Assembly (NCBI GenBank): GCA_030760725.1
Contig: JASWHV010000013.1
Span: 36,056,699-36,120,698, forward strand
DNA length: 64,000 nt
From: Neostapfia colusana
Taxonomy: Eukaryota; Streptophyta; Magnoliopsida; Poales; Poaceae
Reading direction: 5' to 3'
This document shows, in pieces, positions 45,758 through 57,458 of this stretch (positions are counted from its first letter, which is position 1; each line of letters begins with the position of its first letter). Below the pieces are notes generated by a model. It saw only the letters and a list, made by a program, of their open reading frames with translations. It did no database searches and was not told where the DNA came from. Both the position numbers and the translations under genes were made by a program.

Positions 45758-47540
45758 GCTGCAAGAGTGAGCAATTTACGGTTAAAATTCAAAGTTTAAA
45801 CTCAACTTGAATTTAAAACATAACCGTAAAAGCATCACATCAATATTGCAGCATTACACAAGCTAACTAGGGTTTCGACAATACTGAAATCTATCAAATG
45901 TGAGCAAGTTTGTCCAAACCCTTAATTCCAACAGTAGGAAAAACTGAAAAATAACTCAAGAACATGTTATGGAGCTTAGAGAAGTCTGAAACATCCTTGT
46001 CCACAACAAGTCTTAAGTTACATAGGCAATAAGCACTACTCTGTTCAGAATGACCAATTGGTCTTAACCCCAAAATTTGAATATGAAAATGGCAATTTCA
46101 TGTCTCAAGTTGAATATCAAAGTTATAGTTAACTTCAATATCTTTCCAACGAGTATTCATTTGCCTTCATATAAGTTCTGGATCAAAAGTTGTGATATTT
46201 CAAAGTTAACAGAAATCTGGAACAATTTTGACAGCACCTCCTCTGAAAGTGGCTGTTTCGTCCGCAAGATTTCATACAATTAAACTCCAAATCTGGAGAA
46301 ACTTTGAACTACGAAGTCATAGCATATATCACAATCTTTCCAACGGTGCATTACTTGACCCTTAAAAATTTTTCTACAGAATGTTATGGTTGAAATACAA
46401 AAATTTCCAGAGAGCAATTTGTGCCTGCCCTGTTTTTGGACAGTTCAAACTCACCTGAGAATTTCATCCATTTGGAGGGTGATTCTGGTCTGGAGTTCTA
46501 ATGAAGAGTTGTAGAAGACTTCAATAGATTTCCAGAAATGTATCACTCACCTTCATTGGTTCAAAGAAACAAAAGTTCTGTCCTGTTCAACTTCTGCAAA
46601 ATTCTGCCGAAAACAGGGGAGGTTTCTCCTAAGTCTTTGTGAATAAATCTATACTCCCAATTGACTCTTAGTTCAATATAGGAGTTCATTAACCCCTAAT
46701 AGAATCCTAGACTCCAAATTTACTCTTTTTATTTGCAAACCTTCCTTTTCATGCAGTTCAAACCACATCACGGTACTACGGTTCCTCATCAAATTAAAAT
46801 CCTAACCGGCTTTATACCGGCATGTACGTTTCAAATGGTGGCACTAAAACGATCACTCATCAAACGTTGTCTACACGACATGTACTAACGTGGTTAAGGT
46901 ATCTGCAGAAAACCACTCAATAATGATGCACACATTGGTTTATCATTTCAGGCAGGTCCATATCATAGTAAAAACATACGCCCCGTATCATTGCCATACG
47001 GGCCGTCCTTGAGTCAAGCCACGTCTCAAGGTACATGATCGGGTTATTCACCACCCGACGGGGGCTCCACACCTTTTCAGTAAAGCACACCGGTGGAACA
47101 GCGCTTTCGTATGCCTCATAGGACATGAAGAGTCCTAAAGAACACACTTCGTGTTACAAACCACACGATGGGGTCTCCTCCTCTTGCCCCTGGGTTTGCG
47201 CACTGGAGGCTAGTGCCATTCATATGTCTCTAATACATGAAGAGTCTTAGAAAACATATTCACTTCCCATCCATTGCTGAACGGGACATCCCACACTACT
47301 TTCCTCATATGGGTGAGCTAACCGAAATTGATCCGCTTTCGGTGGCGTTCCTTACCATTCTTACCTCCACGTACGTGCGTCGTTACAGAATTGAAATACT
47401 AAAGGATAACACACTGTTAGCTTGCCACCTTAAGTAACTATGCTAACTATAATCCTTACGTGGGCATACTATACGTTCCTCACTCGTATACCTCTAAGTT
47501 TTTGAAAATATGCTCTTTTCATGCGTGCTATTCCCAATGC
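45758..47540 (-). other. Element E 5' leader
   Basis: About 1.8 kb with no gene and no extra ORF. It is similar in parts to the C leader. The end next to gag is pyrimidine-rich and finishes CTTGCAG. Confidence 0.6.
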
Positions 47541-47553
47541 AGCTCTGATACCA
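47541..47553 (-). other. Primer-binding site, element E
   Basis: The minus strand reads TGGTATCAGAGCT, 3 bp from the LTR edge at 47557. Confidence 0.9.
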
Positions 47554-47556
47554 CGC

Positions 47557-50500
47557 TGTGAGGCCCGGTGATCGCAGTGGGTGGTGCCGTGCGATGCGGC
47601 ACCCAACAGCAAGCACGAAAAGAGGCTCAAGAACATAACTGAACCATTTTGTTACTCAAGTTAATTTCTTTGACAACATAATGTACACATGCAGTGGAAA
47701 TTAAAATTTGCTGAACAAACTACTCACTCTCGACCCTAACTACGCCGAAGAGAAGTCGATCAGCCCATGAACGCTTCCTACTAGCTTCACCGAAGAAAGG
47801 AAGTGGCTAGGTTTCCGATGAGTTGAACAAACCGTGAGGTTCGTCGTCTCACTGAACAACCCTCTTCATAGCAGGCATCCTGCTACCTGCAAAAACAACT
47901 CAGAAGCAACCGTGAGCACTAAGGCTCAGCAAGACTTAACCGTCACTCCTAAACATGTAACTCTAAATGCAGGGGTAGTAAGACAGTAGGAACAGGAATT
48001 TGCAAAATGCAGCTTGACTAAACTTTATCCTTATATTCAGATTCTTATAGTCTTCATTTTAGTGGTCCTCACGCCTCACAACATCGGAAGTCCACAATCA
48101 AACAAGAAACACTTACCCCGATGTTGCTAGCCTAAGGTGGAAATGAAATTTAGTTGGCTCTATATCTACTTAATTCAAGGTTCCAATACAGTGATTAATC
48201 CACAAACCGCAAGTTAAGAGACTTAGTTCCTCTTCTTACTAAGTCACGAAGCAGTGGGCAAGTATGCTCAATCCTCTTCGGCGAGCGACGGTGATTCGAA
48301 TCAATAACAACCCGGAATACACGACACATACACCCGCCTCGAAAGACTCTCTCAAGAGCTCTTTCTTACGTTGTATGGAGCAACCTTTCACATGACACCC
48401 CGACATAGAAAAACGTTTCGCGCCGAGCAGGATGGTCCTCTACGCGGACACGTCGAAGTTGCCCGCTAAAGGATTTACACCTCCCGCCTTCTCAACGCCA
48501 TTCCCACACAAAGGATGAGTTTCTATGTCACGTTCCATCGAGTTACATCGGTTTCATGGTCCCATCCCCACTATATATCCGGTACAGCTCAATCTTGTCC
48601 AGCAGGGCCGCATACATATGGTCCTTAACCGACACGGACGGGGCTACAACCAACATTTGCCTTACCATCCCGGTCCAGGCCAAATGTGGTCTCATGCATT
48701 GTCACACCCATCGCAGGTCGAGACCAACCTTGAGCGCTCCATCCTACAGGAACATCCCCATCTCATTTTCATGAGGGTGCTCTTATCATTAACCTCTCGC
48801 GAGTAACTCCATTACTCGAACTTTCTCGCGAGTAGCTTTTTACTACTCGACTTCTACCGAGTTAGCTACAACATTAGCCTAGCATCTACAACGAGGCAAA
48901 GCCTACACTAAACCTTCTAATCAGGGATGTAATAGCCATGCAAGTGGGTTTCAATCATCCTAAACATAATGCACAATATCAAGTCTAATAAACATGATGT
49001 GAAGTAAAGCAAAATTTAAAACGGTAACGATATGCAAACCGGGGCTTGCCTTGCTCAACGGTTTTGTTAGAAGCTAGAAGTTAGTCTTCCTCCGGAGAAT
49101 CTGCCAAACTCGTCACGAGATGGAGATCCTCGGTGCAGAGTCGAGTCCTCGTCGAACGTCGACGTCACGTGCTATTAAGATGATTTATGCACAAGTATTC
49201 AAAAGCAATTTACAAAATGATTCAAAACTGGTGTACCAGTTAAATCACACCTAAAAGGGACAAACAACAGCAAGGTTTCTGTTGTTGGATCTACAACCTT
49301 AGACATGATGAAAGCTAGGGTGAAAAGAGATACTAGTAATCACCATGTGATTAAGTCCATTATATGAACACTTAAACCTAAAAGATGGTAGCTCAAGTTC
49401 CAGAGGTCCAATGAAGCTGAAAATTTAACCAAAGCCTCTATAGAAGGTATTTAGGCAGTGTGCAAAAATTGAGCTCATGAAATGGCTTCATGTGAGCACA
49501 ACAAATCCTTATGTGGTTTTCACTAACCTGCCTTTACCCCCTAGATATTAAGCTTTCCTATGCTGCAAAGTAGACTTTTTGTGAAGTACAAAATGTCTTG
49601 AGTCCATAGGAATTGGTTTTACCAATTTTTGGAGTTTCCTACATGGAGATATGGATTTTAGAAGGATTGGGAACAAGCTGAAAATGTCTATGTTCATTTT
49701 TCCCATTTTTCAGAGACATAAGGAATGAACACATCATTTGACCAAGCAAATGAGATCCAATGCCTCCGAAATTTTTACTGGAGTTCAAGGAATTTTGGAA
49801 GAATGCTCTGTCCAAATTTGGAAATTTTCCAAAAAACAGAACTCCTGTAAAAATTCCTACAATATTTTCATTAAATGAATTAATGAGCCGAATTCAGGGA
49901 TTTTCATAAACATTAGGCTGCACCCCTGAATAGTAATCTTTGAGAGGAATACAACAAAATTTGTTTCACAATTTTTGGACACTCCTACACAAAGTTATGG
50001 CTCTCCAAAGTTTGAACTAGAGTGGGAAAATCTGGAAAATGTTTAAATGCTGATAGTGGGTCCCACCTGTCATCCCTAACCTCCAGACTCGCGCCAAACA
50101 GGGCAGTGGCGGCCCCCTCCGGCGAGGTCGCCAGAAAAGCACTTCCCAGCCGCCTCCAGACCCCCTGCTGGCCGCCCCCCCCATATTTCCCCACGCTGAA
50201 CATGTTGGTGATGTCGCCGGCGGCTGAAACTCGCCGGAAAACAGGGCGCACCGGCCACAGCAAACCCTAGGGCTCCGGTGAGGTCTTGCACGGTGAATTC
50301 TACACCAAATGGTCGGTTTTAGAGCTATACAGCACCAGGGGATCATGTAGAAGACCGGCATGAGGTCTAAACAAGCTGGAGAGGGCTCTAAACCTATCGG
50401 CACCGTGCGCCCGATAGGGTCCAGCGGCATACCCTCTAAAAGAGCTCGGATTGCTCACTCTACACTCAATTTCTTGGTCTAAAATCGATGGAGGAGGTGT

Positions 50501-51716
50501 GCTAGGCAGTTAACATCCTGTGTGTGAAGTTTGAAACCCAACAAACACGATTTGAGGACGAATTTTACAATTCCTTACCTCAAGGTCCATTTCTGCCGCC
50601 CGGGAGAAAAACTTGAAATTCTCCCTCTGTGATCAACGGCTAGGGCTGAGCTTTGGAGGTGAGCAACTAGACTTGTTGGTGCACAGATGGGGTGGCTTGC
50701 TTGGGCGTGATCCGTTCTGGTTTGGGCTGTCCACGGCGTCCAGTTTCGGTTCCTCCGACGTTCAACACGGGAGCAGCAGAACTTTTCTGTTTGTTGGCGC
50801 TGGTGAGCTCGGGATGGTGGAGGGAAGGTTCTAGCCGGCTAGAGCACTCATGGGCGAACCTTTTTGCTGTTGGAAGCCTGGGCAAAGGACGCTGGGTTGC
50901 TTGGGTGATCAGAGAAAACAGAGAGCGGCTGGTTCTGTTCTGCTCGGGAGAAATCTCACGGGGGCGAGGCAGAGCAGGAGGAATAGAATTAGCTTCTGTG
51001 CACTTCGCTTTGTGGAGGATCAGACCGAGCAAAACAATCAAGCAAGCAGGAGCTGGCCTCGGTGGAACGTCCCGGTGAGCAGGAGCTGTCACGCGTGTAC
51101 TGCCCAAGTGAAACAGAGAAGCCTTCAGTCTCAAGTCTACTGACATGTGGGCCCCATGTTCCCCCTCTTATCCTCCGGTTCCGGATAAAATAGCAAACGA
51201 GCTCCAATTGTGATCAAACTTGGAGGATAGGCCAAAAGAATTATGAGGAACTCAAATCTGAAATCAGATTTTTAAATTTGGTTTGTTTGGTTCAAAATTC
51301 AAATCTAAGTTTGAATTTCAACGTGCCCTCATTTAATCCTCGGAATAAATAGTATATGAAACCTAAAATTCTCCAAATTTGAAACTTAGGCTTTTGAATA
51401 CACGAGAAATGCATCTATGATCTCACATATAGGCCTTTGGACAATCTGAATATGAATCCATTCAAAAGATTCAAAATGGTGTTTAAATTTCCTCCACTCT
51501 CCTCATAGAGAAGGGTGCACATGAGTTAGAGTTTTTGGGAGTGTAATTCTTTCCCCTAGGTTAACATGTGTTGAGCATGGGCTAGAGAAAATTTTGAAGT
51601 CCCTCACATGTCCATATTTGTGTTCATCATTTCATGTGACACGACTATAGCCTTTTATTGCCTTAACTTTGTTTCATACATTGAAATCAAACTTTACAAA
51701 AGTTAGGGCTGTTACA
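47557..51716 (-). repeat. 5' LTR of element E, 4.16 kb
   Basis: Plus strand TGTGAGGCCC to AGGGCTGTTACA. It pairs with 37107-41276 along its length. GTGGGTCCCAC is at 50056-50066. Confidence 0.95.
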
Positions 51717-53642
51717 GCCAAGACCCTAGAATTTCCATAGGAATTCAGAGAAGCCAAATAGCCAAGAAGATTCTTTAAGCCATATGTTACATCAACTTTA
51801 TCTGAAATTTTGCAAACCATACCTCTGTATGATCTATGCACCACTATAAGAATTTCAAAGCATGTTGAGGTCAACTTCTCCAGTTTTCTGCTAATTATTT
51901 CCAATCCCTCCTTATGTTCATTAAATAGCTCTTTGAACTTTATTCCAAAACCATCCACCGCTCAAAATGTTCTTTTCTCTGTTGCATCACACAGCAAAAC
52001 CCAAATCTCGATGTTTAGTTGATCTGAACTCTTCTTAAGTCATAAATTTTATAATTCATTTACTCGCAATATGAACTTGTGCATATTCATATCGGAAGGA
52101 AACACGACAAAGGAGCTCGACGAGGCATTCGACTCAGAACAGCAACGTGGAGCTTTACTCGTCGCAAAGCTACTGACTTTAAGTTAGAATTGAACCTGCA
52201 GCAACATAAGGCAAGCCCTGGTTTGCATTTAACAGCTTTTAGTTATATTTTACTTTGTATCACTTTTATTGGTCTAGTATGTATTGTGCATTAGGTCAAG
52301 GTGATTGATACTCCAAATGCATGACCCACAAACCCTTTGAGTTAAACGGTAGAACATGTTACCTTCGTGTAGTTTCGGCTAGGCTTAAGTTGTATAGGAT
52401 CCGGTACAAGTTGGGTAGTTGGAATCTACTCGTGAGGCTAGGATTTTGGTTCAACGGGGTATGATTCTAGAGAATGAAATTCCTGGAATGAAAAATGAGA
52501 CCAAGCAGAGAGTAGGAGCAGCAGGACGTTGGGCCTGTGTTGCCGTAGCTCTGTTTGTGTCGGTTCAAACCGCTGCGTATGCCGCCCTGTTGAGCAAGTT
52601 TGAACAGTACCGGATGCATACTGGAATTATGGGGTCAAGGAAACCGATGTAACTCGGGTACTCTCGTGTCGAAACTTATACGGCCGTCCTTTAGGGGTTG
52701 GTGTTAGAGGTGTAAACCCACTAGCGGAGCAACTTTGACGTGTTCCGGGTAGTGGCCCTTCTGATGGTCGGCAGAACTGATTCGTCATTGATGTGATGGG
52801 TGAAAGGTTGCTGCATACAACGTAAGAAAGAGCTCTTATATGTGTCTTTCCAGGCGGGTGTATGTGTCGTGTGTTCCGGGTGTGTTCTGATTCAAATCAC
52901 CGACCCTCCTGGTTATATGAGTAGCACTTATTCACTGCATTGTGACATAGTAAATACTTCCAAATGATGTGAGATGAATCGTTGCTGTGATGAAGTTCTT
53001 AAGCTCATTGTATTGCGAACCATGTATGCTTTAGTTGTAGAGCTCACTAAGTTTATCTTTCACTTTGAGCATAACCATATCGGAGGAAAGTGTTTCTTAT
53101 TTGATTGTGGACTTCCGATGTGAGCACTGCCTAAGGCATATTAATCTGCTGCTATAAAACTGAAAGTAAGTATTAACATGTAGGCGTGTCATTATTGCAA
53201 CATATTGGTCCTATATTATTAATCCCTGCATGTAGAGTTTCATGGTTAGGAGTGTCGGTTAAGTCTTGCTGAGCTTTCGAGCTCACGGTTGCATTATTAG
53301 TGTTTTGCAGGTTATATAAAATTTGCTATGAAGATGGTTGTTCGGTGAGACATCAGAGACTCACAGGAAAACCTGCCGCTGCACTCACCTTTGTTGAAGC
53401 TAGTAAGAAGCGTCCACGGACTGGACGTCTTCTCTTTTGCATAGTTAGGACCAAGAGTAAGTGTGTATGTATATTCTGCTGCGTGTACCCTCGTGGTACA
53501 TTATTTTTTAAATGACACTATGTTGAGAAATAAAAGACTTTGTACGTTTATGGTTCTTTTCGTGTATGCTGTTGGCTGCTGCATCACACGGCACCACCGA
53601 ATGTGTATCCTGGAGTGTGGATCCCGGAAGGGGTTCCCCACA
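51717..53642 (+). repeat. Element G LTR, second part (resumes after E)
   Basis: Begins with the right GCCAA copy of the E duplication. From about 52060 to 53642 the reverse complement follows the inner half of the E-type LTR (for example the segment around 52800-52910 matches 48290-48400 reversed). It ends GGTTCCCCACA directly before a PBS-like sequence, so it is the 5' LTR of a plus-strand element. Frames here are not genes. Confidence 0.75.
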
Positions 53643-53646
53643 GGCG

Positions 53647-53661
53647 TTGTACCAGAGCTGC
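53647..53661 (+). other. Degenerate primer-binding site, element G
   Basis: TTGTACCAGAGCTGC, two mismatches from TGGTATCAGAGCTGC. Its position just inside the LTR edge fixes G's orientation as plus. Confidence 0.75.
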
Positions 53662-54016
53662 ATTGGGAATAGCACACATTAAAAAGAGCGTATTTTCGAA
53701 AACTTAGAAGTATACGAGTGAGGAACATATAGTATGCCCACATAAGGACTATTAGTAGCATAGTTACTTAAGGATGCAGGCTAACAGTGTGTTATTATTC
53801 AGTATTTCAATTCTGTAACAACGCACCTAAGTGGAGGTAAGAATTGTAAGGAACGCCACCGAAAGCGGATCAATTTCGGTTAGCTCCCCCATACGAGGAA
53901 AGTAGTGTGGGATGTCTTGTGCAGCAATGGACGGGAAGTGAATATGTTTTCTAAGACTCTTCATGTCTTACAGACATATGAAAGGCACTAGCCTCTAGTG
54001 CGCAAATCTAGGGGCA
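53662..54016 (+). other. Element G leader remnant
   Basis: About 355 bp that match the PBS-proximal leader of E read in reverse complement (about 47170-47540), such as the stretch with the 'tgggaatagcacac' segment. It is cut by the F insertion. Nothing coding is present. Confidence 0.7.
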
Positions 54017-56990
54017 TGTCACACCCAGTTTTTCCGAAGAAAAACCGAGTGAATATCACATGTATGCCAGGATCATTTTCTCATACATGTGATGACAAAT
54101 AGTGAAGCATCATTTATTACAAGCCAGGTGTCGAATATAAGTAAGTCTTACATAGTAAATGTCTCGATGAACAATAATAAGTTCATCACAAGTAAATAAA
54201 CTAGCAGCGGAATATTATTCTTTAGGGCTCCATCACAGGCGTTGCACGGGGGTCTTCATGAACCTAAAAACCTTCCTCAGGTCCAAAATCTTGGTCATTA
54301 TACACCACCTCATTATCTTGACCTGAGCAGCAATATAAACCAACAAATATGCAAGGTTGAGTACCAATGGTACTCAGCAAGTGGGGGAAAATTATATCAT
54401 GCATGGCTAGAACAAGGAGAGGTTGAACTCATGGTTAAAGCACTACGCAATTAATACCTATCACCTTAGCTTATTAAGCACCTACATTACTACACAGGTG
54501 AAATGGTCCCAATTTCCCATCCCATCATCATAATCCAATAACCATAACATCATTTCCAATGTTAAGCTCCCCGCTTAACTTCCAAAACCATCAATCCTCT
54601 AATCATGAATAAGTCCAGGCCGCTCTTAACCGTGAGCACGGCTGTCAAGACAGTTTTGACTCTGCAGAGTTTGTACCACTGTACCCACATGTAGTGATTT
54701 CATCCCCCGTTGCCGGGTGGACTAAAAGAACCTCCATTATGCCAGTGGCTACGATCCACATTCACACTTCCCAGGTGTGTAGCCAGGAGATCACTACGAA
54801 GCCTTTACAAAGGGATTCCCGACGAGCGTGGGCCCACTGAGGTTTCACCCCTAACAGCATACAAGAGGCTCCAACCCCGCTGCAGTGGCCCCCTCTTGAG
54901 CCTTGCGGTTCATATGGTAGTCCAGCTGACACCTAATCCCCGCACCATCCAACACACCCATACTACGCCGGGGATACACCTAATTAATTGGCCAAGCTGC
55001 CCCATCTCAGCATGTGGTTGGCACTGTAAAGCCGGGTTACATGCTCCATGAACCGGTCCTTAGGATCCAGGCAAGTACTAAACACAAACCCAAGTCTCGT
55101 GCACCCAGCACACAACCAAAACATCCAACTTGCCTTGATCCCTACCTCTACATAACTCACAATAACTCATTCAAGAGTATGGTAAAATAAACTGATGATC
55201 GCATACCCCAAATATCCCATTTTAAGCATGGCTAAGCATATACATGTAAATAAATGACATGACAAAATAAAATCCCAACCCAAGCTACAAGGAAACAAGG
55301 TAATGCAATTATAGGGAAACTTCCTAGCATGGGTTTCATATTTCATTTGACAATGCAAATAATTCTATCTACACATCCTAGCATAGGATCAAAGTGGTCA
55401 AGGACACTTGCCTCCTTCTTGCTGCTCTTGAAATGGGTAGTCCTGATCTTGGAAAGGAATAACTTGCTCTTGAACAGGTTCTACTTCATACCATCACACA
55501 TAGCAAAAGAAAAACAACAATCATAAGACATAGTTCACACTTCTACTTCATACAAACCACACATTCATATTTATAAACGTTCTTTACCATTATATGTGTT
55601 GTGGTTACTTTATGTGTGTTAAGTTGTGGCTTGCATGCACTTTTAACCATGTATATATGATTCCTACTTTTGTGTCCACATTTATACTTACATACTATTT
55701 ATATGGGTTTCCAATAAATTTCTTATATTCAACTACTACACCTTTTTACTACCAAGTGTGTATGAAAAGTATTTTTCTTCCCCATATGTGCCTTCATAAT
55801 TTCTACCAACCCTAAACTGAACCCTTTGGATTTTAAAAACTCCATTTATCATTTTTTTTATACTCCCATGCATAATTGTGTATTTTATTATGAAATTAGT
55901 AATACACATCACCTAAACAGTATAGGTTCTGGTCCTAATAATTTAATAACATATTTTGACCTTGGCTTCTGATGTATACTATTTCATAATTATTTTCCCT
56001 ATTTTTTTCTATAGCTATTCTTTACTTAAAAATGTGTCCCTATACTAATAAATGTGAATAATAGATGAAACAGATTTATTTCAGCCCAAAAATATATTTT
56101 TATCTCACTCCAAAGTTTTCTAAGTACTGAGAAAGTTTTTAATTAATTTTGACAATTATGTTTGTCCCCCTTTTTAATTTTTAAACACTAGTTACATATT
56201 CAATTTTCTAAATTAAATACTAAACAAGGTTAAAATAATGAATTCACCCCATTACAGGGTCTATAATATTATTTTCATAATTTCTAGGGGTCTAGCTACA
56301 CTTATCAGAGGTGTTTTTCCTAATTTCTATTAAGTCCAGGGGTTAAAACTGATTTTTAAATGGATTTACATGATTTTCTGGAGTTCCATGGGCTAGATCT
56401 GAAGTTTCCGGGGCTAGCTCTCAATTCCAGAGAACCCCAGGGGGTAGCACGTAAGAATTCCAGTCTTTATAACGCGGGGCTGACGTGGACCGTCCGATTT
56501 TAAACCGACGGCTGAGATTATAACATCGAACCGGTACGCGGGGTTTTAAAGTCTATCGTGCGATTTAAAATAAACGGCGCACAAGCGGCCACGTCGCTCC
56601 GATCGAGCGCGGGCGGCGCTGCCGGCGGCGCACGGCGGCGGGAAGCGGCAATCTCGCCGGAAAGTTTCGGATCCTCGAGAATTCTGCCTAAAACTGTGAT
56701 CTCATGGCATAGATCGGTAGAGGGGAGGTCAGGGATCTCACCTCGGGGGTCCTGGAAAGTGCTCGGCGGCGAGGTCCGAGGCAAAACCACGGCGAAGCTC
56801 GTCGGCGCTGGGTTTACACCGTAAGTCTCCGAGTTTTCTGCACCTGCAAAGCTCCCCGGAGGCGGTGGATCAAGACCAGCGAGTTAGATCAGAGTTTCCG
56901 AGCTTAGATCGGCCAGAATTCACCGGCGAAGTCTCGGTGCTCACCAGAGTAAAAATCGGCGATCGCGTGGGAAAAACCGATCGGGGCTGG

Positions 56991-57000
56991 GGTTTTTATA
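56991..57000 (-). promoter_or_regulatory. TATA box of F 3' LTR
   Basis: The minus strand reads TATAAAAACC, conserved in S. About 415 bp from the LTR 5' end, followed by about 2.95 kb of R-U5. Confidence 0.6.
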
Positions 57001-57149
57001 GCCGGGGGAGGGCGGTGGGTCCGTTGTGATCGAGTTTGATTCTTCTGGGACCGGAATTCGGGCTGAGGGACGCGGTTTTCAATCGGTTAAGATCGCGCGC
57101 GCTCGGGGGAAAAGTCCGGGCCGCAGACGCTCGGGGTTAGGGATGACAA

Positions 57150-57160
57150 GTGGGTCCCAC
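57150..57160. promoter_or_regulatory. GTGGGTCCCAC palindrome in F U3
   Basis: An 11-bp near-perfect palindrome matching the known TCP-factor binding consensus (GGNCCCAC and GTGGGNCC). It sits about 150 bp upstream of the TATA box. Equivalent palindromes occur in the LTRs of A, C and E and, with one mismatch, S. Confidence 0.5.
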
Positions 57161-57413
57161 CTGTCTGTGAGAGACAGCGCGGCGCGCGCGGGGGCGTGCT
57201 GGCGCGGGGAAACTGGGCCGGCTGGCGGGTTTCGGCCCACTGGTCGGTTTTTTTCCCGTTTCTCTTTTTCTTTTTCCATTTCTTTTCTGTTTTGAGTATA
57301 ATTTGAATTCCAGTTTGAATTTGAATTTTTGCAAAACATGCAACACGTCCAAAAATTTTTAAATTCCCCCCTGAACATGGTTTAGAGTTTTGAATCAAAA
57401 TTTGGATGTTACA

Positions 57414-57432
57414 GCTCTACCCCCCTTAAAAG
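57414..57432 (-). other. Polypurine tract, element F
   Basis: Plus strand GCTCTACCCCCCTTAAAAG beside the LTR edge. On the minus strand it is a run of A and G before the 3' LTR. Confidence 0.87.
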
Positions 57433-57458
57433 AAATCTCGTCCTCGAGATTGGTGTTT

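Larger units (their letters stand above)
37107..51716 (-). mobile_element. Element E: full-length chromovirus, 14.6 kb, two LTRs
   Basis: Minus-strand element with a perfect GCCAA duplication, LTRs of 4170 and 4160 bp, PBS, leader, gag-pol and PPT in the expected order. It inserted into the LTR of G. LTR samples compared by eye differ by about 3-5%. Coding capacity is lost through at least seven nonsense codons and one frame change. Confidence 0.96.
54017..57413 (-). repeat. 3' LTR of element F, 3.4 kb
   Basis: Plus strand TGTCACACCC to TTGGATGTTACA. Collinear with solo LTR S and with the start of the 5' LTR at 63218. TATAAAAACC on the minus strand at 57000-56991 and GTGGGTCCCAC at 57150-57160 mark the U3 promoter. 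Frames in it are duplicated in S and are not genes. Confidence 0.95.

Noticed and set aside
52419..52652. 77-aa plus-strand frame in G's LTR
   Set aside because: Random frame in a decayed LTR; no domain and no conservation in the matching E LTR segment.
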